From NCBI GenBank assembly GCA_963556495.2, contig OY747702.1, positions 14,975,403 to 15,039,402 of the forward strand: 64,000 nt of DNA. The letters run 5' to 3'. Both the position numbers and the translations under genes were made by a program. Position 1 is the first letter of the stretch. Each line of letters begins with the position of its first letter. Source of the DNA: Valencia hispanica. Lineage: Eukaryota > Chordata > Actinopteri > Cyprinodontiformes > Valenciidae. Below, piece after piece: positions 1 to 11,672 of this stretch. The notes under the pieces are model-generated. The model saw nothing but the letters and a program-made list of their open reading frames with translations. It did not search any database and was not told where the DNA came from.

Positions 1-1837
1 TATAATGGTCTCAAAGTTTGTTATAAGATGGTTTGGTTACATGACTCCAAGAAATAACATCTGGGAACAGAAAGTTGCTAAGTGTTATTAAGTTTTCATC
101 AGGGACCCTGGTCTTCAATTTCCTCAGTTATGTAGCTGAAAGAGATTAATACCTAAATATCTGTGAGTTAAGCATTCTTATGACTATTTTTCTACTGAAT
201 TAATATTTAACTAGCAAGAAAAAATATTAGGATATGCAATCCATTGGTGTACATGGGTTCGAAATGGTTTGTTTATGGGTACAAAATTAGAAGTAGGAAG
301 GAACAGAATGTATAAAACTAGGGTGAAAATGGTTAAAGCGGTAAAATGATCGAGAGGCATTCTCGTGGAGATTTTAAGATGAGATGTTAACATGTATCTA
401 ACAAAAGCAATGGCAACATTTTCATTTTAAGCATGATAGTCCAAGTTCAACCTTTACACACCTCAGAGAATTTGGAAAGCTTCTCAGACAAGAAACAAAA
501 CGCTTGGAAAAACTAAAAGTCTACCTTGTCTATAATTCAGTTTATAGAAAGTTATATCGCCGTTTTTCTCAACTGCTTTGGTGCGTTTCTCTGATTACCT
601 TACTATTAGTTCACCCTCCATATAGCAGCAGTTTCTCATCCTTTCCAACAAATAGCAAATCCTTTTGGCAATGAATCAATTCCTTCCATGTTTTGGCATT
701 GGAAAACACTTAGAGATGCCTACAGCTTTGTCTTAATGAAAACATGACAAAGGCATTTGACCATCTTGTTCATAAACATGGTGTCAGGTCTTTTCATTAT
801 GATGACACTGACACTTTTGAGGAATGAACTATCCATTTTAAGCAAATGACCCTATTTTGCATGTTAACTAAGTTTGGCAATTTGTACTAATTGTTTGGAG
901 AAACTGTATTGCAAACGTTAGTAGAAATGGAAGAAATGCACCAAAGCAGCTGAGATAAACTGACTTTACATGTACAAGAGTTGTACCTCTAAGCAATGTT
1001 ATCGAGCCTTAAACACTTCATCATGTTGCAGTGTAAAGGATCACCGTACTATGTAACAGTGCTGCTTTGACTCAGTTGGGTTTTATCTTCGCTACAAAGT
1101 ACTGTAATCAGTTCAAGCACACAACTGAGCAATTCAGTGGGACAGGAATGGAAGCAAATCAAAGAGAAATTGCAATAAAGTACTTGTATCAAGCTGAGAT
1201 GGGTGAAGTAAACTGTAAGAAACAAGCAGCAACAGATGACTAAATACATACATCAGACAGAGACATTCTGACAGTAACCAATGATCAAACATCATGTACT
1301 TTCATCATGACTGCTTTCTACCGCTTTGGTCTTCAGTATTGATTTGGTTTTCCTTTTTCATCAGCTGTTTTCTAAATCATTGATTTAGAAATAAACCAGC
1401 TGTTGAATTTCAGCTTGATCAAACACAATCAAACCCAAACTATGTAAAGAAAATGTCACACCGCACTGGCAGACAAAAACAACAAGAACCTGAAATCAGC
1501 TAAATCAATGAAGGAAGTTTAGTTTAGGCTGTCTTATCTGTCTGCTGAGCGCATATCTTCGAAATAAAGGAGGTGAGGGCCTTTTGTGTCACACACATGC
1601 ACATGTGCGACACAGCAGTTTGAGTTTTTGTGCATGTCGGGACAAGAGTGTCACTGTCCACGTCTACATAGTGTTCCTGTGTGTCTGTAGGTGAGGATAG
1701 AGCTGTCTTTTCTCTTGAAGACACAAGCACCAATTAACTCTCCCGACACTGCTTCTCAGCATGTCTTTTTCTCTCTCTATCTACCTTTTCCTGCCCACTT
1801 GCCTCTATTTTCACAAATACTAATTATCTTTGCATGC
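1..1837. other. AT-rich noncoding DNA, no gene seen
   Basis: No recognisable exon, RNA gene or repeat family was found. Open frames are short and look random. One perfect palindrome lies at 1369-1391 (11-bp arms around a single central base, core AAATCA/TGATTT), flanked on both sides by CAGCTG. It could be a binding site for dimeric factors or just chance. Confidence 0.5.
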
Positions 1838-1905
1838 ACGTGTGTGTGTGTGTGGGTGTGCGTGTGCGCCTGTGCGTGTGCGTGTGCACATGTGTGTGTC
1901 GATGT
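1838..1905. repeat. GT-rich microsatellite
   Basis: An imperfect (GT)n tract with GC interruptions. The cysteine/valine-rich and histidine/threonine-rich open frames over it come from the simple repeat and are not genes. Confidence 0.9.
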
Positions 1906-2866
1906 GTAATGTCCCGTCTCCTAGAGCAAAGCGAGCTCATTGGGTCCACCAACCCTTTATGCCTCCTACTCCATGTACTTCCCCTGGAAGCCTGTACATG
2001 CATTTCGATTGGCCACATTCGTTCTCTCTCTGTCATCATAGCATTTATTCAAGATGCTTATTCAGAGAAACACTTTCATACTCAACACTATGTGTCCATA
2101 TCCCATAATTCCTGTAGAACACCATACATCCTTATTTATATTTTTGTGCCAAAATAATTCCAAGTGATACTGTCTGTCCTCTTTCTTTCTTTTTAGCTAT
2201 GAGGTGTAAAAGCACAGCATTTTCTCTTCTGAGGCTAGGGTCAAGTTGACACACAGCGGTTGTTCTTGGTAATGTCAATTCTCAAGCCAGGTGTTTGTGC
2301 TGGACTTGGCAGAAAATAACACCATCTGATGTTGCTCAATTTGTGATGAAAAGAACAGATGGACATTTTGAACAAGCAGTGAGGTACTGAGGTGTATACA
2401 CTTGAAATATACAGCACATGGAAGCAGTTCAACACAATAAAGACAAACACGTGCTCCACTAGCTGGCGGGAGTGGACCATCAATTTCTCGCCGTCAGTAA
2501 AAGACCTTAAATTTCAGCCTTTAGTCGTTTTCAAATTTCTTGTGACAATCAAGTTTATCTATCTCCCTTCATATCCGCATGGGAATTTTATTTCTTTTCT
2601 TTTTCAGGGAAAAGGATCAAAAAGAGCATGTTATTTTGACAAAACAGTAGGAATTCACATCTATAAAACACTAAGTTTCATTTCCTGAAAAGTTCCAGTT
2701 TTGGCGATACAAGGTTTCTGTCCACCAGCAACAACTAACAAGTTATAGCTAATACCTAAAGCCATTTTTAGCAAACAGAAAATCTTTCTCCCTCCCTGAT
2801 TAGTTCAGGTTGTATCTATCTAAAAAGGATTACTACAGTTCCTGTTTTACTCAGGATAATGTCTAA
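1906..2866. other. Noncoding DNA, nothing recognised
   Basis: Open frames of up to about 100 codons occur but show no family signature and no clear splice sites. I see no repeat family here. Confidence 0.45.
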
Positions 2867-3533
2867 AGCCTAGTTTATACTTCTCCGTCTGCGGAGGTGC
2901 GGAGACAAGTGACACCATCATCCGTCGACGCAAGGCCTCTCCGTCACTCATACAAGGACGCACGGAGTAGAGCCCAATTTTTAAACTATCCGTCGAATGC
3001 AATGGAGAGCGCACGTCTCTGATTGGTCAGCAAAACATCAGCCCAAGATCATTTCACCAGAACGGTGCTCTATAGTCGATGTAATTAGTGGTCAATGCAG
3101 CTTTTCGGCACTAGATGCTTTATATTGCAAGGCCAGTTTATCTAATTTGGTCTTTTGGTGATTTTGAACACCAGGAAGTGTAGAGAACAACAAAACAGAC
3201 CGCTGTGTTCGTTTACATGTGTTCTTAGAGTACTCATTGAGCTGCACTTCTAGTAAAAAGCTTTTGAGCTCAATCAAAACTCGCTCTCTGTCGGCCATTG
3301 CTCCTTGAGTGGATGTGCGTTTACAAGCTGAATTAAATAAAACTGTCGTCGACCAGACACGTCACTGCAATGATAGGCAGGCCCGCCAGAAAAGGTCTGC
3401 ATCCCCTGCTGTCCCGGCGGAGAATTGCTTTGTAACACTGACACACCAAGTGAGAAGTATAAAAAGAGACAGTCACCTTCAATACGTGTGCGTGTGGGTG
3501 CCAACTTGCTGACGGAGAAGTATAAACTGGGCT
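2867..3533. mobile_element. Nonautonomous TIR DNA transposon, possibly PIF/Harbinger-like
   Basis: The two ends are inverted copies of each other: the left reads AGCCTAGTTTATACTTCTCC and the reverse complement of the right reads AGCCCAGTTTATACTTCTCC, and the match continues through CGTC. The flanking trinucleotides are TAA (left) and TGA (right), one mismatch from the TWA target duplication usual for PIF/Harbinger elements. At 667 bp it is too short for the two genes of an autonomous element; the longest inner frame (3092-3298, minus) has no transposase motif I recognise. It is therefore a MITE-like passenger. The superfamily rests on the weak target-site evidence; the TIR structure itself is clear. 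Confidence 0.75.
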
Positions 3534-3600
3534 TGAAGCAGCTTGGGTGGTAGAGCAGGTGAGAACGCCCCTGTTAGAATCACGTTCGTTCCTTCCTGGG
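3534..3600 (+). repeat. Possible SINE head with tRNA-like A box
   Basis: The stretch GGTGGTAGAGCAGGTGAG resembles the A box of tRNA-derived fish SINEs and abuts the right end of the TIR element. No convincing B box follows, so this is at most a fragment. Confidence 0.25.
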
Positions 3601-3892
3601 AATAATCAGGGGGGGTTTCATCAGGAGGTACAGCATATTAAATACAGGGGACACTAATTCCCCGGCTACAATGATGTGATATAGCGTGACATAATGTAAC
3701 AGTGTGACATGAACTGACAGTGTAACATTTCGTCGGGTTGTTTGTTATCTTGTTTGCTGCAATATTCTCCTCATGTATTCGTCCAGTTTATGGAAAATCT
3801 TATTCAGAGAGCCTAGCCCAGTAGTCAACAGATGAGAAGCAACTCAATTGCTAATGCAAAGGCCAAAGAAATGCAGACAACTGCACCCACTC

Positions 3893-4003
3893 TCACCTAA
3901 GGGCAACTTAGACTGGCCAATTAACCTAATGTGTAGATGTTGTTGAACTGTGGGAGTGAACCAGAGTATCCAGAGAAAACCCACACATGGAAAACTTAAC
4001 ATA
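3893..4003 (+). repeat. Fragment of a common teleost interspersed repeat
   Basis: The segment containing CCAATTAACCTAATG, then GAACTGTGGGAGTGAACC and AGAAAACCCACACATG follows the order of a repeat I recognise from many fish genomes, in diverged form. The element class is uncertain. The rest of 3600-4922 is AT-rich and unclassified. Confidence 0.45.
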
Positions 4004-4922
4004 GAAAAAAATCTATTAGTCAGCCTTCTAGCCGTAGGGTAAAATGCGAGCCACGTGCCACCTGACAGTTGCCTCTGAGAGTAAGAAAGCCGCAGGAATT
4101 ATACAACTTTAGATTCTGACTTTAAAGTTTTTCCACTGGAACCTCTTTATGCTTTTGATTTATTGCTGGTATGACTGTTGGATTGGCTTCATAAATTTAT
4201 GAATGAATTCACACTGTTTATTTGTAATTAAATGAATAACTATAAATAACTAAAAAAATGTGCTTCTAGATTCTGTGCGCTGCCAAAATGCAAGAGACTC
4301 AATACTAAAGGCTGTGGCAAAGCACCTCCAGCTCTCAAACAGACAATAAAACACTGATAGCGCTGAACTGCCAGGGTTATCATTCCCCTAGTTCTTCACA
4401 GATTCAGTGCCACATTTTCTTTGTAGTACGCATGTGAGGAATCGAAACTAAGCTATGTTACAGTTCTCCTAATACACCTAAGAAGTCCGACAGAATCAAA
4501 GGAAGAAGTATTTCACAAGGTCTCCATAGCTCATTTTTCTCCATGACATCTCACAACTCATAACTGTATATGGGCCAGATTTTATACTGACATACAATAA
4601 GGTGTAAGGATGATTACGGATTTGTAGTTATTATTTTTGCAGACTTCTTAAAAGTAAATGAGTATACGGCATGAGTTGCCAACAACTACAGAGCTTGGGT
4701 TTTGAAAACGTGAAAGAAATGTATCTGACAAAATGAACATCCCCATTTTGGTAAACTCAAATCAAAAAGTTCAATACATTGTATTAGAACTGTATGTGAT
4801 AGATCAATACAAAGTAGCACACAGCTGTGAAGTAGATGGAAAACAGCACATACAGTACTTAGCTTCGCTGAGTAAGCTGTTTACGAGCTTTTCATATCCA
4901 AAGACTGTGACCACATACACAT

Positions 4923-5256
4923 CAGTGTTTCCCACAGATTTGAAAGCAATGTGTGGCGGTCCGCCGGCCGTGCGGGTGGGGAGGGTAGAGGACGGAGGGG
5001 AGGGGAGGGGGCTGTATGTGTGTATGTTTGTGCGAGAGAGACGCGTGAATGACAGAGAGACGAAGAAAGAGCATGGAAAGGAAATGCATGAACAAATACG
5101 GTGCGTGTTTTAAATATTGTAAAAAAGAAAAACGAAACGCAATACGTGACGGTCGGTGTTGATTTTTTTTTTTTGGGGGTCGGTGTTGAATCTGAGGCGG
5201 TCGGAGTTTAATCTGTGGAGCACCGCCACAGATTCGTCTATATGTGGGAAACACTG
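4923..5256. mobile_element. Short nonautonomous hAT-type element
   Basis: It starts CAGTGTTTCCCACA and ends with the exact inverted copy of those 14 bases. Inside the termini, GTGTGGCGGT on the left matches CTGTGGCGGT (reverse complement) on the right, giving imperfect TIRs of about 35 bp. A CAGTG...CACTG terminus is typical of hAT elements. An 8-bp target duplication is not clear: CACAT is shared by the flanks but not at matching offsets. The 334-bp length excludes a transposase. The 126-codon frame crossing it is not a gene. The right end abuts the neighbouring Tc1 remnant. Confidence 0.75.
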
Positions 5257-6090
5257 CACATTTTTTAATTTTGTGACAGATTCTCAGTTGGATTTAGGTT
5301 TGGACTTTTACTGGACCATTCGAACATGTATACGTGTTGATTTAAACCATACTATTGTGGCTCTGGCTGGATGTTTAGAGTGGTTGCCCCACAAGAAGGT
5401 GAACATCAGTCTCAAGTCTTTTGCAGTGTCTAACAGGTTTTGGATTTATGATTTTCCTGCCTCCAATCTTTCCATCAACTCTGACTCTGACCAGCTTCAC
5501 TGACCCTGCTTAAGAAAAGCACCTGCATTAGACTGTTGTATTATTTTTTTGTGGTTGGAATGGTGTGCTCATGGTGGTGTGTATTGTTAGTTTTCCTACA
5601 TAGAAGCTGTTCTACATGTAAGCATCTAACCACAGCGTCTTCTCCCTCAAGTTTGCTGTGTCCCTTACATAACTTGTGGAAAACCGTAAATGGGAAGTCT
5701 GATAGCTATCTTTTAAAATACGTTTTGTTGTTTCACACTGTAGCTACTCCAGAATTACCATGGGCATTGAGTGCTTCTCTGATTAATATCTGCTTCCCTG
5801 GCCTCTCAATTCCGGTGGAAGGTCATGTCTTGGTAGGTTTGAACAGTGCCCTGTGATATATTTGAGGCTTGATTTTATAACCTGACCTGATATGCAACTT
5901 CTTATCTGCTCCATTTCTAAAATTATATTGGTGTGTTCTTTGGTCTTTATCTTTGTTTACAAATGTTCTCTATGAAACCTTCACAGAACAGCTCTATCTA
6001 TACTAAGATTAAATCACACACGGACCCTAATTAGTGTCTTCTGAATACAGGTGGTTACACGTGATTTTATTTAGAGGTGTCACAGTGAGG
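5257..6090 (-). mobile_element. Tc1-like transposon remnant (family 1), part 1
   Basis: The segment can be followed block by block along a common fish Tc1-like transposon in antisense orientation: ACAGATTCTCAGTTGGATTT, CTCAAGTCTTTTGCAG, TTTGCTGTGTCCCTTACATA and ATTACCATGGGC fall in the expected order. The transposase would read on the minus strand, but stops and indels are everywhere, so it is dead. The far terminal repeat on the low-coordinate side is missing. The element resumes at 6608 after an inserted LINE end. Five other loci in this window carry the same family. Confidence 0.8.
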
Positions 6091-6607
6091 CAACGCAGAT
6101 ATATTTACATAGCTCACTTTCAGCAATGAGGCAATTCGAGGTGCTTTGGGTGTTCAGGGGAAAAATACAAGGAGCAATAAAACAACAATAAAAACATAAA
6201 ACAACATCAGAGACATAAAGAACCTTTAAACATACTACTGTTATGGCATTTCAGCCATTGTTAGTCAATTATTTAAAGGCAGCTCTGAACATATGTGTTT
6301 TTAGCCTTGATTTAAAGAAAACTCATTGTTTCAGCAGCTTTGCAGTGGTGTGGAGGTTTTTCCAGATAAGGGGAGCATAGATACTGAAAGCCGCTTCTCC
6401 ATGTTTAGTTCTGGTTCTAGGGATGCTGTATAGACTGGAATTAGAAGACCTGATTGGTCCAGGGGGTTGGTATATTGATAACAGGTCTTCAACATACTTT
6501 GGTGCTAAGCCATCCAATGATTTCTAAGCTAGTAAAAGTATTTTGACATCCTTCAGGTTCAGTTTTCTCCAGGTGATAAAAGGTTGGCCTTGTGATTGCC
6601 TTTAAAG
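6091..6607 (-). mobile_element. 5'-truncated L2-type LINE end inserted in Tc1
   Basis: Minus-strand codons at 6323-6517 give the end of an L2-type ORF2, with the family pattern of LAPKYVEDLL, then PRTRTKHGEAAFS, then PLIWKNL. The 3' untranslated tail follows toward 6091. The same family occurs at 55985-56516 on the plus strand and matches almost throughout. The host Tc1 reads up to AGTGAGG at 6084-6090 and resumes at AGTAAAGG at 6608, so these may be a decayed target-site duplication. The strong 5' truncation is typical of LINE retrotransposition. Confidence 0.8.
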
Positions 6608-6812
6608 AGTAAAGGATGTAGAAATGCACACCACTTTTCACACTTTAATATGTACATTTTTTTTGAAAACTATCTATTATTTTCCTTCCACTTCAGTCAT
6701 CCACCACTGTCGGTCTACCACATGAATTTCCAATGATGTTGATGATGTTAGTAGCTGTAATGTGACAAAACATGGACAACTTAAAGGGATAGAAGTGCGT
6801 TTGCAAGTTCTT
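6608..6812 (-). mobile_element. Tc1-like remnant (family 1), part 2 with terminal repeat
   Basis: This continues the element of 5257-6090: it resumes at the expected point after the block ending in AGTGAGG and runs out through a terminal repeat ending near GTGCGTTTGCAAGTTC. The same terminal-repeat signature (a run ending in TTTGCAA) is seen at 33445-33464 and, inverted, at 57482. No coding potential remains. Confidence 0.75.
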
Positions 6813-8539
6813 CGGTGATCCAGCTCTAAGAGCCTGACATTAACTCTCTCTTTCTCTCAAGTGCGGCAACTTAAACCCAAAGTGACGGCCAGTAAATGTC
6901 ACCGACTGAAAATATGCTCAGTAACACACACAGGGGCACACAAGCTAGAAGTCATACCATCTCCTCTCACCCTTTTCATCTTCTCCCTCCATCTCTCAGC
7001 TGCTACTCTGTCCCTCTGATTAGATCATCCGTGTCGTCTACACTCGTTAAAGGTCACGGTGAATAAGTGCGACTGCTAAATAAGTGCAGTATCAGATGAG
7101 CGCTAGTACATGCTTCTGAGTCTGCGTGCTTACAGGAGAAGAATTACACGATGCGGATTGACGAAAAGAAAGCGAGTGGTTGGAGCGTCAGAGGGAGGAG
7201 ATTGGCATTTTCATTTTCTTACGCGGACATATGGGAGATAGAATGATGCTGTCGAATATAATAACGGGACAGGGAACACACACAAATATGCACACTCTGT
7301 CGCGCAAAGATATGGCATTTAGCAGCCATTGTATTTTATAGGCTGAGTAAATCTTACTCGTGGACTGGAGTGCGACGCCAAGCAATGTTAGTTTGTCATC
7401 CAAATGTCAGCTGTTGGAATGCGGTATGCAAATGGTGTAGATCAGGATGGTAGACAGATATGCAGTAAGGAGATTTAATTCTCTTAAACCCCCCCCCTGT
7501 CCTGCTTGAATGGAGGACCGGCACGTGGGGGTGGGGAGGGTGTCTTACTCACTACGGGACATCTAACCACATGTTTATGTCCAGGACCCCTTTCGGTCGC
7601 TGGTGCGAATAGCACCACAAATCAAAGGCACAACGGCGGCGAGACGGAAGGGGCTCACAAATCAGCCACGCTCCGCTGCAGGGACAGAGGCTCAGGGCGC
7701 GTTACAAATCAAAGCTGCTTCTTCGGCAGGAGCGTCACATGAAACAAATCACACCAATCCCATCTCATCTGCTCCATGTCCCAAAGAGGACGAGAGCAAA
7801 AAAAAAAAAAAAAGAACTTTTAAAAGGGGCCGATGACAGAATGAGAGAGAATGACAGAGGGAGACGACTATAGCAGAAGTGTTGACACCAATAAAGAAGG
7901 AGCTGGAGCGAAGGGAAAGTGATGGCCTTCCTATTAGTTTGAGGCCAGAAGGCCAGAGTTAATTAGCTGTACTTTGGAAGAGTTTTTCATACTTTGTAAA
8001 ATGACTAATAGTGGTGTGTTTACCTTTTGGTCCGTGTATTTGGGACTGTAATGAGGCTATAATTGGACGATGGCCAGGTAGAGGTTCAGAAATTGTCTGG
8101 AGATTTTCATCCCAGTGTCCTCTAGCTTCCTAAGAAAATGAGGAGAAAACGATTGTTGATTTTTACACAGAGGCTGAAATTCTTCTCTCGCTAAGCCTTA
8201 GCGCTCCCTTGAGACCTCGCTGTGTGTTTGAGTGCGTATTCACCTGTGACACATTTTTCATCTATTCAACATCATGCTTCACAAGTTGTAGAGATAGCCA
8301 AACTATGCCTGCTGGACCCACTTTCATTGCTTGTTTAGGCTGCACATGAATGAGTTAAATGGATTTAAAGTGGGACAAGGGATTTTGTTTTTCAATTTTC
8401 TAGCAATGAAAATAAACTTCTTGGCCACATTACTGCAGACATTTTCAGATTTCTTCAGCCATTTATTAAAAACAACATGCATCAACATGCTCTATTGGAT
8501 TCTAATAAAAAACTACCACAAAGCTAACATAAAATTGTA
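6813..8539. other. Noncoding segment with possible regulatory stretch
   Basis: No gene or repeat family is recognised. About 6980-7450 is more complex and CpG-containing than its surroundings and holds an exact octamer motif (ATGCAAAT, near 7426). Between 7610 and 7750 the motif ACAAATCA recurs four times, twice as ACAAATCAAAG, which contains a TCF/LEF-type core. A CpG-rich patch lies at about 7640-7700 and an A-tract near 7800. Regulatory function is inference only. Confidence 0.3.
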
Positions 8540-8655
8540 GTTTTTGTCATTAGATGCTGAATGAAAACTTGGGTTTTTGGACAGGATTATCAGAACCTAG
8601 GATTGCCAAAAAGGGACTTAGACATTGATTTGGTTTCATTTTTTGTTATTCCCTT
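8540..8655 (+). repeat. Dispersed repeat R1, copy 1
   Basis: This segment, including TTTTTGTCATTAGAT, TTATCAGAACCTAGGATTG and ATTGATTTGGT, recurs in inverted orientation at 52114-52225 with about 80 percent visual identity and few gaps. I do not recognise the family. It has no coding potential and no obvious terminal repeats, so it may be a fragment of a larger element. Confidence 0.6.
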
Positions 8656-8809
8656 AGTGTCAGATTTTATTTTAAATGTCACATATGTTGCTTTATAGCA
8701 AAAGACAAAAACAAAAAACAAACAGCTCCAGCGCTTTTGCACCGGTATGGTTTGAAATCCCTACAGGTGCGTCCATCCGCCATTGCACCAACCTGTTGTT
8801 GAACCCGCA

Positions 8810-9205
8810 GAGAGAATACCACACCATACCATACCACTTTATTTATAAAGCGCTTTACACATGACATAACAGTCAACCAAGGCGCTGTACAGAAAAAGAG
8901 CCAACAATAATGGATGACAGTCATCAGCATAAAAATTGTACTGGACACCATGCCCTTAAATATGTCTCCCAGGGGGAGGATATATATAAAGAGAACAGAA
9001 GAGGCCTGAGAACAGAACCCTGAGGGACCCCCCATGGCAAAGGTGCAGATGATGAGACATTTTCATTAAGCATCACACAGAGGCTTCGTTCCTGTAGATA
9101 GGGGCAGAACCAGTCAAACGCGGAGCCGGTTATTCCCGCAGACTGTTCCAGCCGCGTTATCAAAATGTCATGGTCGACTGTGTCAAAGGCAACAGGATGT
9201 TGCTA
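8810..9205 (-). mobile_element. L2-type LINE fragment, reverse transcriptase fused to 3' tail
   Basis: Minus-strand translation gives reverse-transcriptase blocks in order: AFDTVDHDIL, a frame rich in LEQSAGI...WFCPYLQERS, the GVPQGSVL block, and the catalytic FYADD box near 8925-8945. A few bases later the sequence jumps to a LINE 3' tail (GTAAAGCGCTTTATAAATAA on the minus strand) ending in a TGGTATGG-rich tail. Everything between the catalytic box and the tail is deleted. Frameshifts break the reading frame, so it is inactive. Confidence 0.75.
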
Positions 9206-11246
9206 CAGTTCTCCTCCCTGTGGCTGAAGGTGAGAGGCAGCCAGACCACTGCACCCAAATCTTCCGCAGCATGCTAAACTAGTGCTCTGGTGGTCATTAA
9301 ATAAGATCCTGCAGTTCTAGGGATGTGGGACTTGAGGTGCCGGACAAGCCAGCCTCTGTAAGTAAGACCATACTAGCAGGCTTTTGTTTTTCAATACATT
9401 TTGTAGATGGATAAATTCATCCCATCTGGTAAAAAGATAAGATGACACAGTAATGTCAGTCTATCATCTTTGGCATTATTTCAAAACTAATAAATTAATT
9501 CACACTATGTGGTAGTCAGAGGATGAAAAAAGTGGTATCAAAAGGTTCGGAAAGAGATAATGTTTATGCTATTTCCATGAACACAACCAAAATTATCCAC
9601 AAAAAACACTCTTACAACACTAATTATCATCTCTTCTTCAACCAGATACAGATTTAAACAATGTAGGTTTGAAATTGTTTTTGGTCATGAAGTGAGCATA
9701 ACTGCAAAGGTATTAAAATGGTGAAGGTACAAATTGGCCAGCCTCTGAATCAGTGGCTCCTGATGGTCCATCACACTCTTTAAAGTGTATCCCATTTAAC
9801 AGTGGGATACTTTATCTGTCTTAACCCTGAGTCAGAACAAGCAGATTATGGGAATCATCGAAGTATTGAAGTACCAGTGCACGGGATTTATGTGTTTACC
9901 TGACTTTCAATTTTTAGTTATGAAGTAAAGTGGTTGAAGTCCTTCTCTATGAAATGAAGCACCGCCTCAAGACACCATAATTTGCCAACAAGTCCTTGTA
10001 TGCACACAGCTGCAAAAAGTAGCAATGATAGCAGCAACGGTACATCAAGCTGGACTGTAAAATGACTGCTGAAATTTTGTGCAATAGTAGAATTCAATGC
10101 ATGCAGAAAATTATTCTTTGCTTGGCTTGTTGGGCTAAAAATAGCCGCACGCCTTTATCCTTCCATGAATCAGGATAAGTCTGCCTGTTGAGTGTTAAAG
10201 TAAGGCCTAGTGGTAGGGGTAAGAGGTAAAGTCTTATTCCATCTATGGCAGTGTTCTAGGACTGTGACCTTGGGTATCATTTTGCTGGCTACTTAAGGTC
10301 GGGCAGTCATTGGTTTTTTTTTAATTTGTAAGAAAAAAATTTTATGGACAAAGGGCAATCATGTCTTTCCCATATTTATTTACTGAAATTTTGTTGGTGG
10401 TGCTGGCTTAAATCTAATAACGTATCCAGATGGAGGGCATTACCACTCAGAACTTGTGGTGAAACCAGCAAGAGGCCGATATGGCTTAAAAATAATTTTA
10501 ATAACTGTAATAAAATTATTTTTAGCATGCCATCCTGCTATAAGTGTCGACGGTGCACTCCAATTTGTTAGCAACATTAAATCCGGATTGGTGTTTCTGT
10601 TACTGCCATACAGCTGCACAAACTAAAACTGCTGGTAAAGGTGCACACTGAGGCTAGGGATATTCATCTTTTTGAAATAAAAGAAATATTGTCCCATGCA
10701 TTGTAAACCTTTTTGACATAAAATTAATAGTCTACATGTGCAAAAAGAACAGTAAGATGTTTTATTATTGTGTCACCTGCTTTTTTAGATCCACATCTGG
10801 ACCTTGTTCCCATGTGGCTTTCATGTCTGTTGTTTTTTTTATTATTTTCATTTGTTTTTTTCCCCATTTCTCTCTCCACAGACATTTATTTCCATCCTTA
10901 TACCCCCCTCCTCTGCACCCCCCCACCCCCATAAAACACAGCCAAATGATCTACAGTCGTCATTAATTAATAAAGTTTGCAAATATTTCTCAATACCCTG
11001 TTTGTTAAGTTAATGGCATTGGTGTGGAGGAAATGTGTAAATGTGAGAACAGAATGTAAAACAGAAGCTGCCGACGCTTTACAGTCACACTTCCATTTGT
11101 AATATTTCCTTTCATTAGTTTTCTTCCTCCAGCACTCTCTCTCTATCCCTCTCTCCTCCTATTTTTCCTACATGCTTTTATCCAAGATTTAAACATAAAA
11201 AACCCCAAACAGAACAGAAAAGCTGAACTGAACTTCAACTACTTAC
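9206..11246. other. Noncoding DNA, no gene seen
   Basis: AT-rich sequence without recognised repeats. A hairpin lies at 9781-9814 (stem around TATCCCA/TGGGATA, extended by TAAAG/CTTTA with a 2-nt bulge). A C/T-rich tract is seen near 10860-10930. Open frames here are short and unsupported. Confidence 0.45.
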
Positions 11247-11409
11247 TCCTCAAATCTCTTCGGATCTCTCCTGATCGATACATCACATAATGAGGATGGA
11301 TCTCATCTTTGTCGAGGACTGACTTGGAATTACCGTGAGATGCTTTACAGGACACTTCCAATAATCTTCCTTTTATTGCATGGCTGACCTGCACAATGAT
11401 TCCAGACAC
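11247..11409 (-). CDS. Possible internal exon of an unidentified gene
   Basis: The minus strand has an uninterrupted frame across this 163-nt segment, with peptide parts such as VSGIIVQVSHAIKGR, KASHGNSKSVLDKDEIHPH and YVMYRSGEIRRDLR. It ends at a consensus splice donor (GTAAGT at 11246-11241). An AG acceptor precedes it at 11411-11410, but the tract before that is CAA and A repeats rather than pyrimidines, which is a real weakness. A microsatellite expansion may have replaced the original tract, or the exon may be false. Composition is protein-like (no low complexity inside). I do not recognise the family. A second minus-strand candidate exon lies at 27567-27810. Confidence 0.35.
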
Positions 11410-11603
11410 CTTTTTTTTGTTGTTGTTGTTGTTTGTGACCTCATTTTGCCAAGCTTCACTCTCTTGGGATTTTCTTTCTATTCCCATGATAATGAAGCAG
11501 GGACTGTCTGAAAGAAGTTTGTCTCATAATATCAGAAATAACAAAGTCTAAGAATACGAAACCTAACTGACAAAAGGTGAGCCTCATTCACACACAGAGA
11601 TAT

Positions 11604-11672
11604 TGAATGAATGAATGAATGAATGAATGAATGAATGAATGAATGAATGAATGAATGGATGGATGAATGAAT
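11604..11672. repeat. (TGAA)n microsatellite
   Basis: About 17 units of GAAT/TGAA with a GGAT interruption near the end. Confidence 0.95.

Noticed and set aside
1830..2157. Cysteine/valine-rich 107-codon frame
   Set aside because: The first third is a GT microsatellite; the rest has no motif.
4733..5113. 126-codon frame
   Set aside because: It runs into a short hAT-type element and shares no family features.
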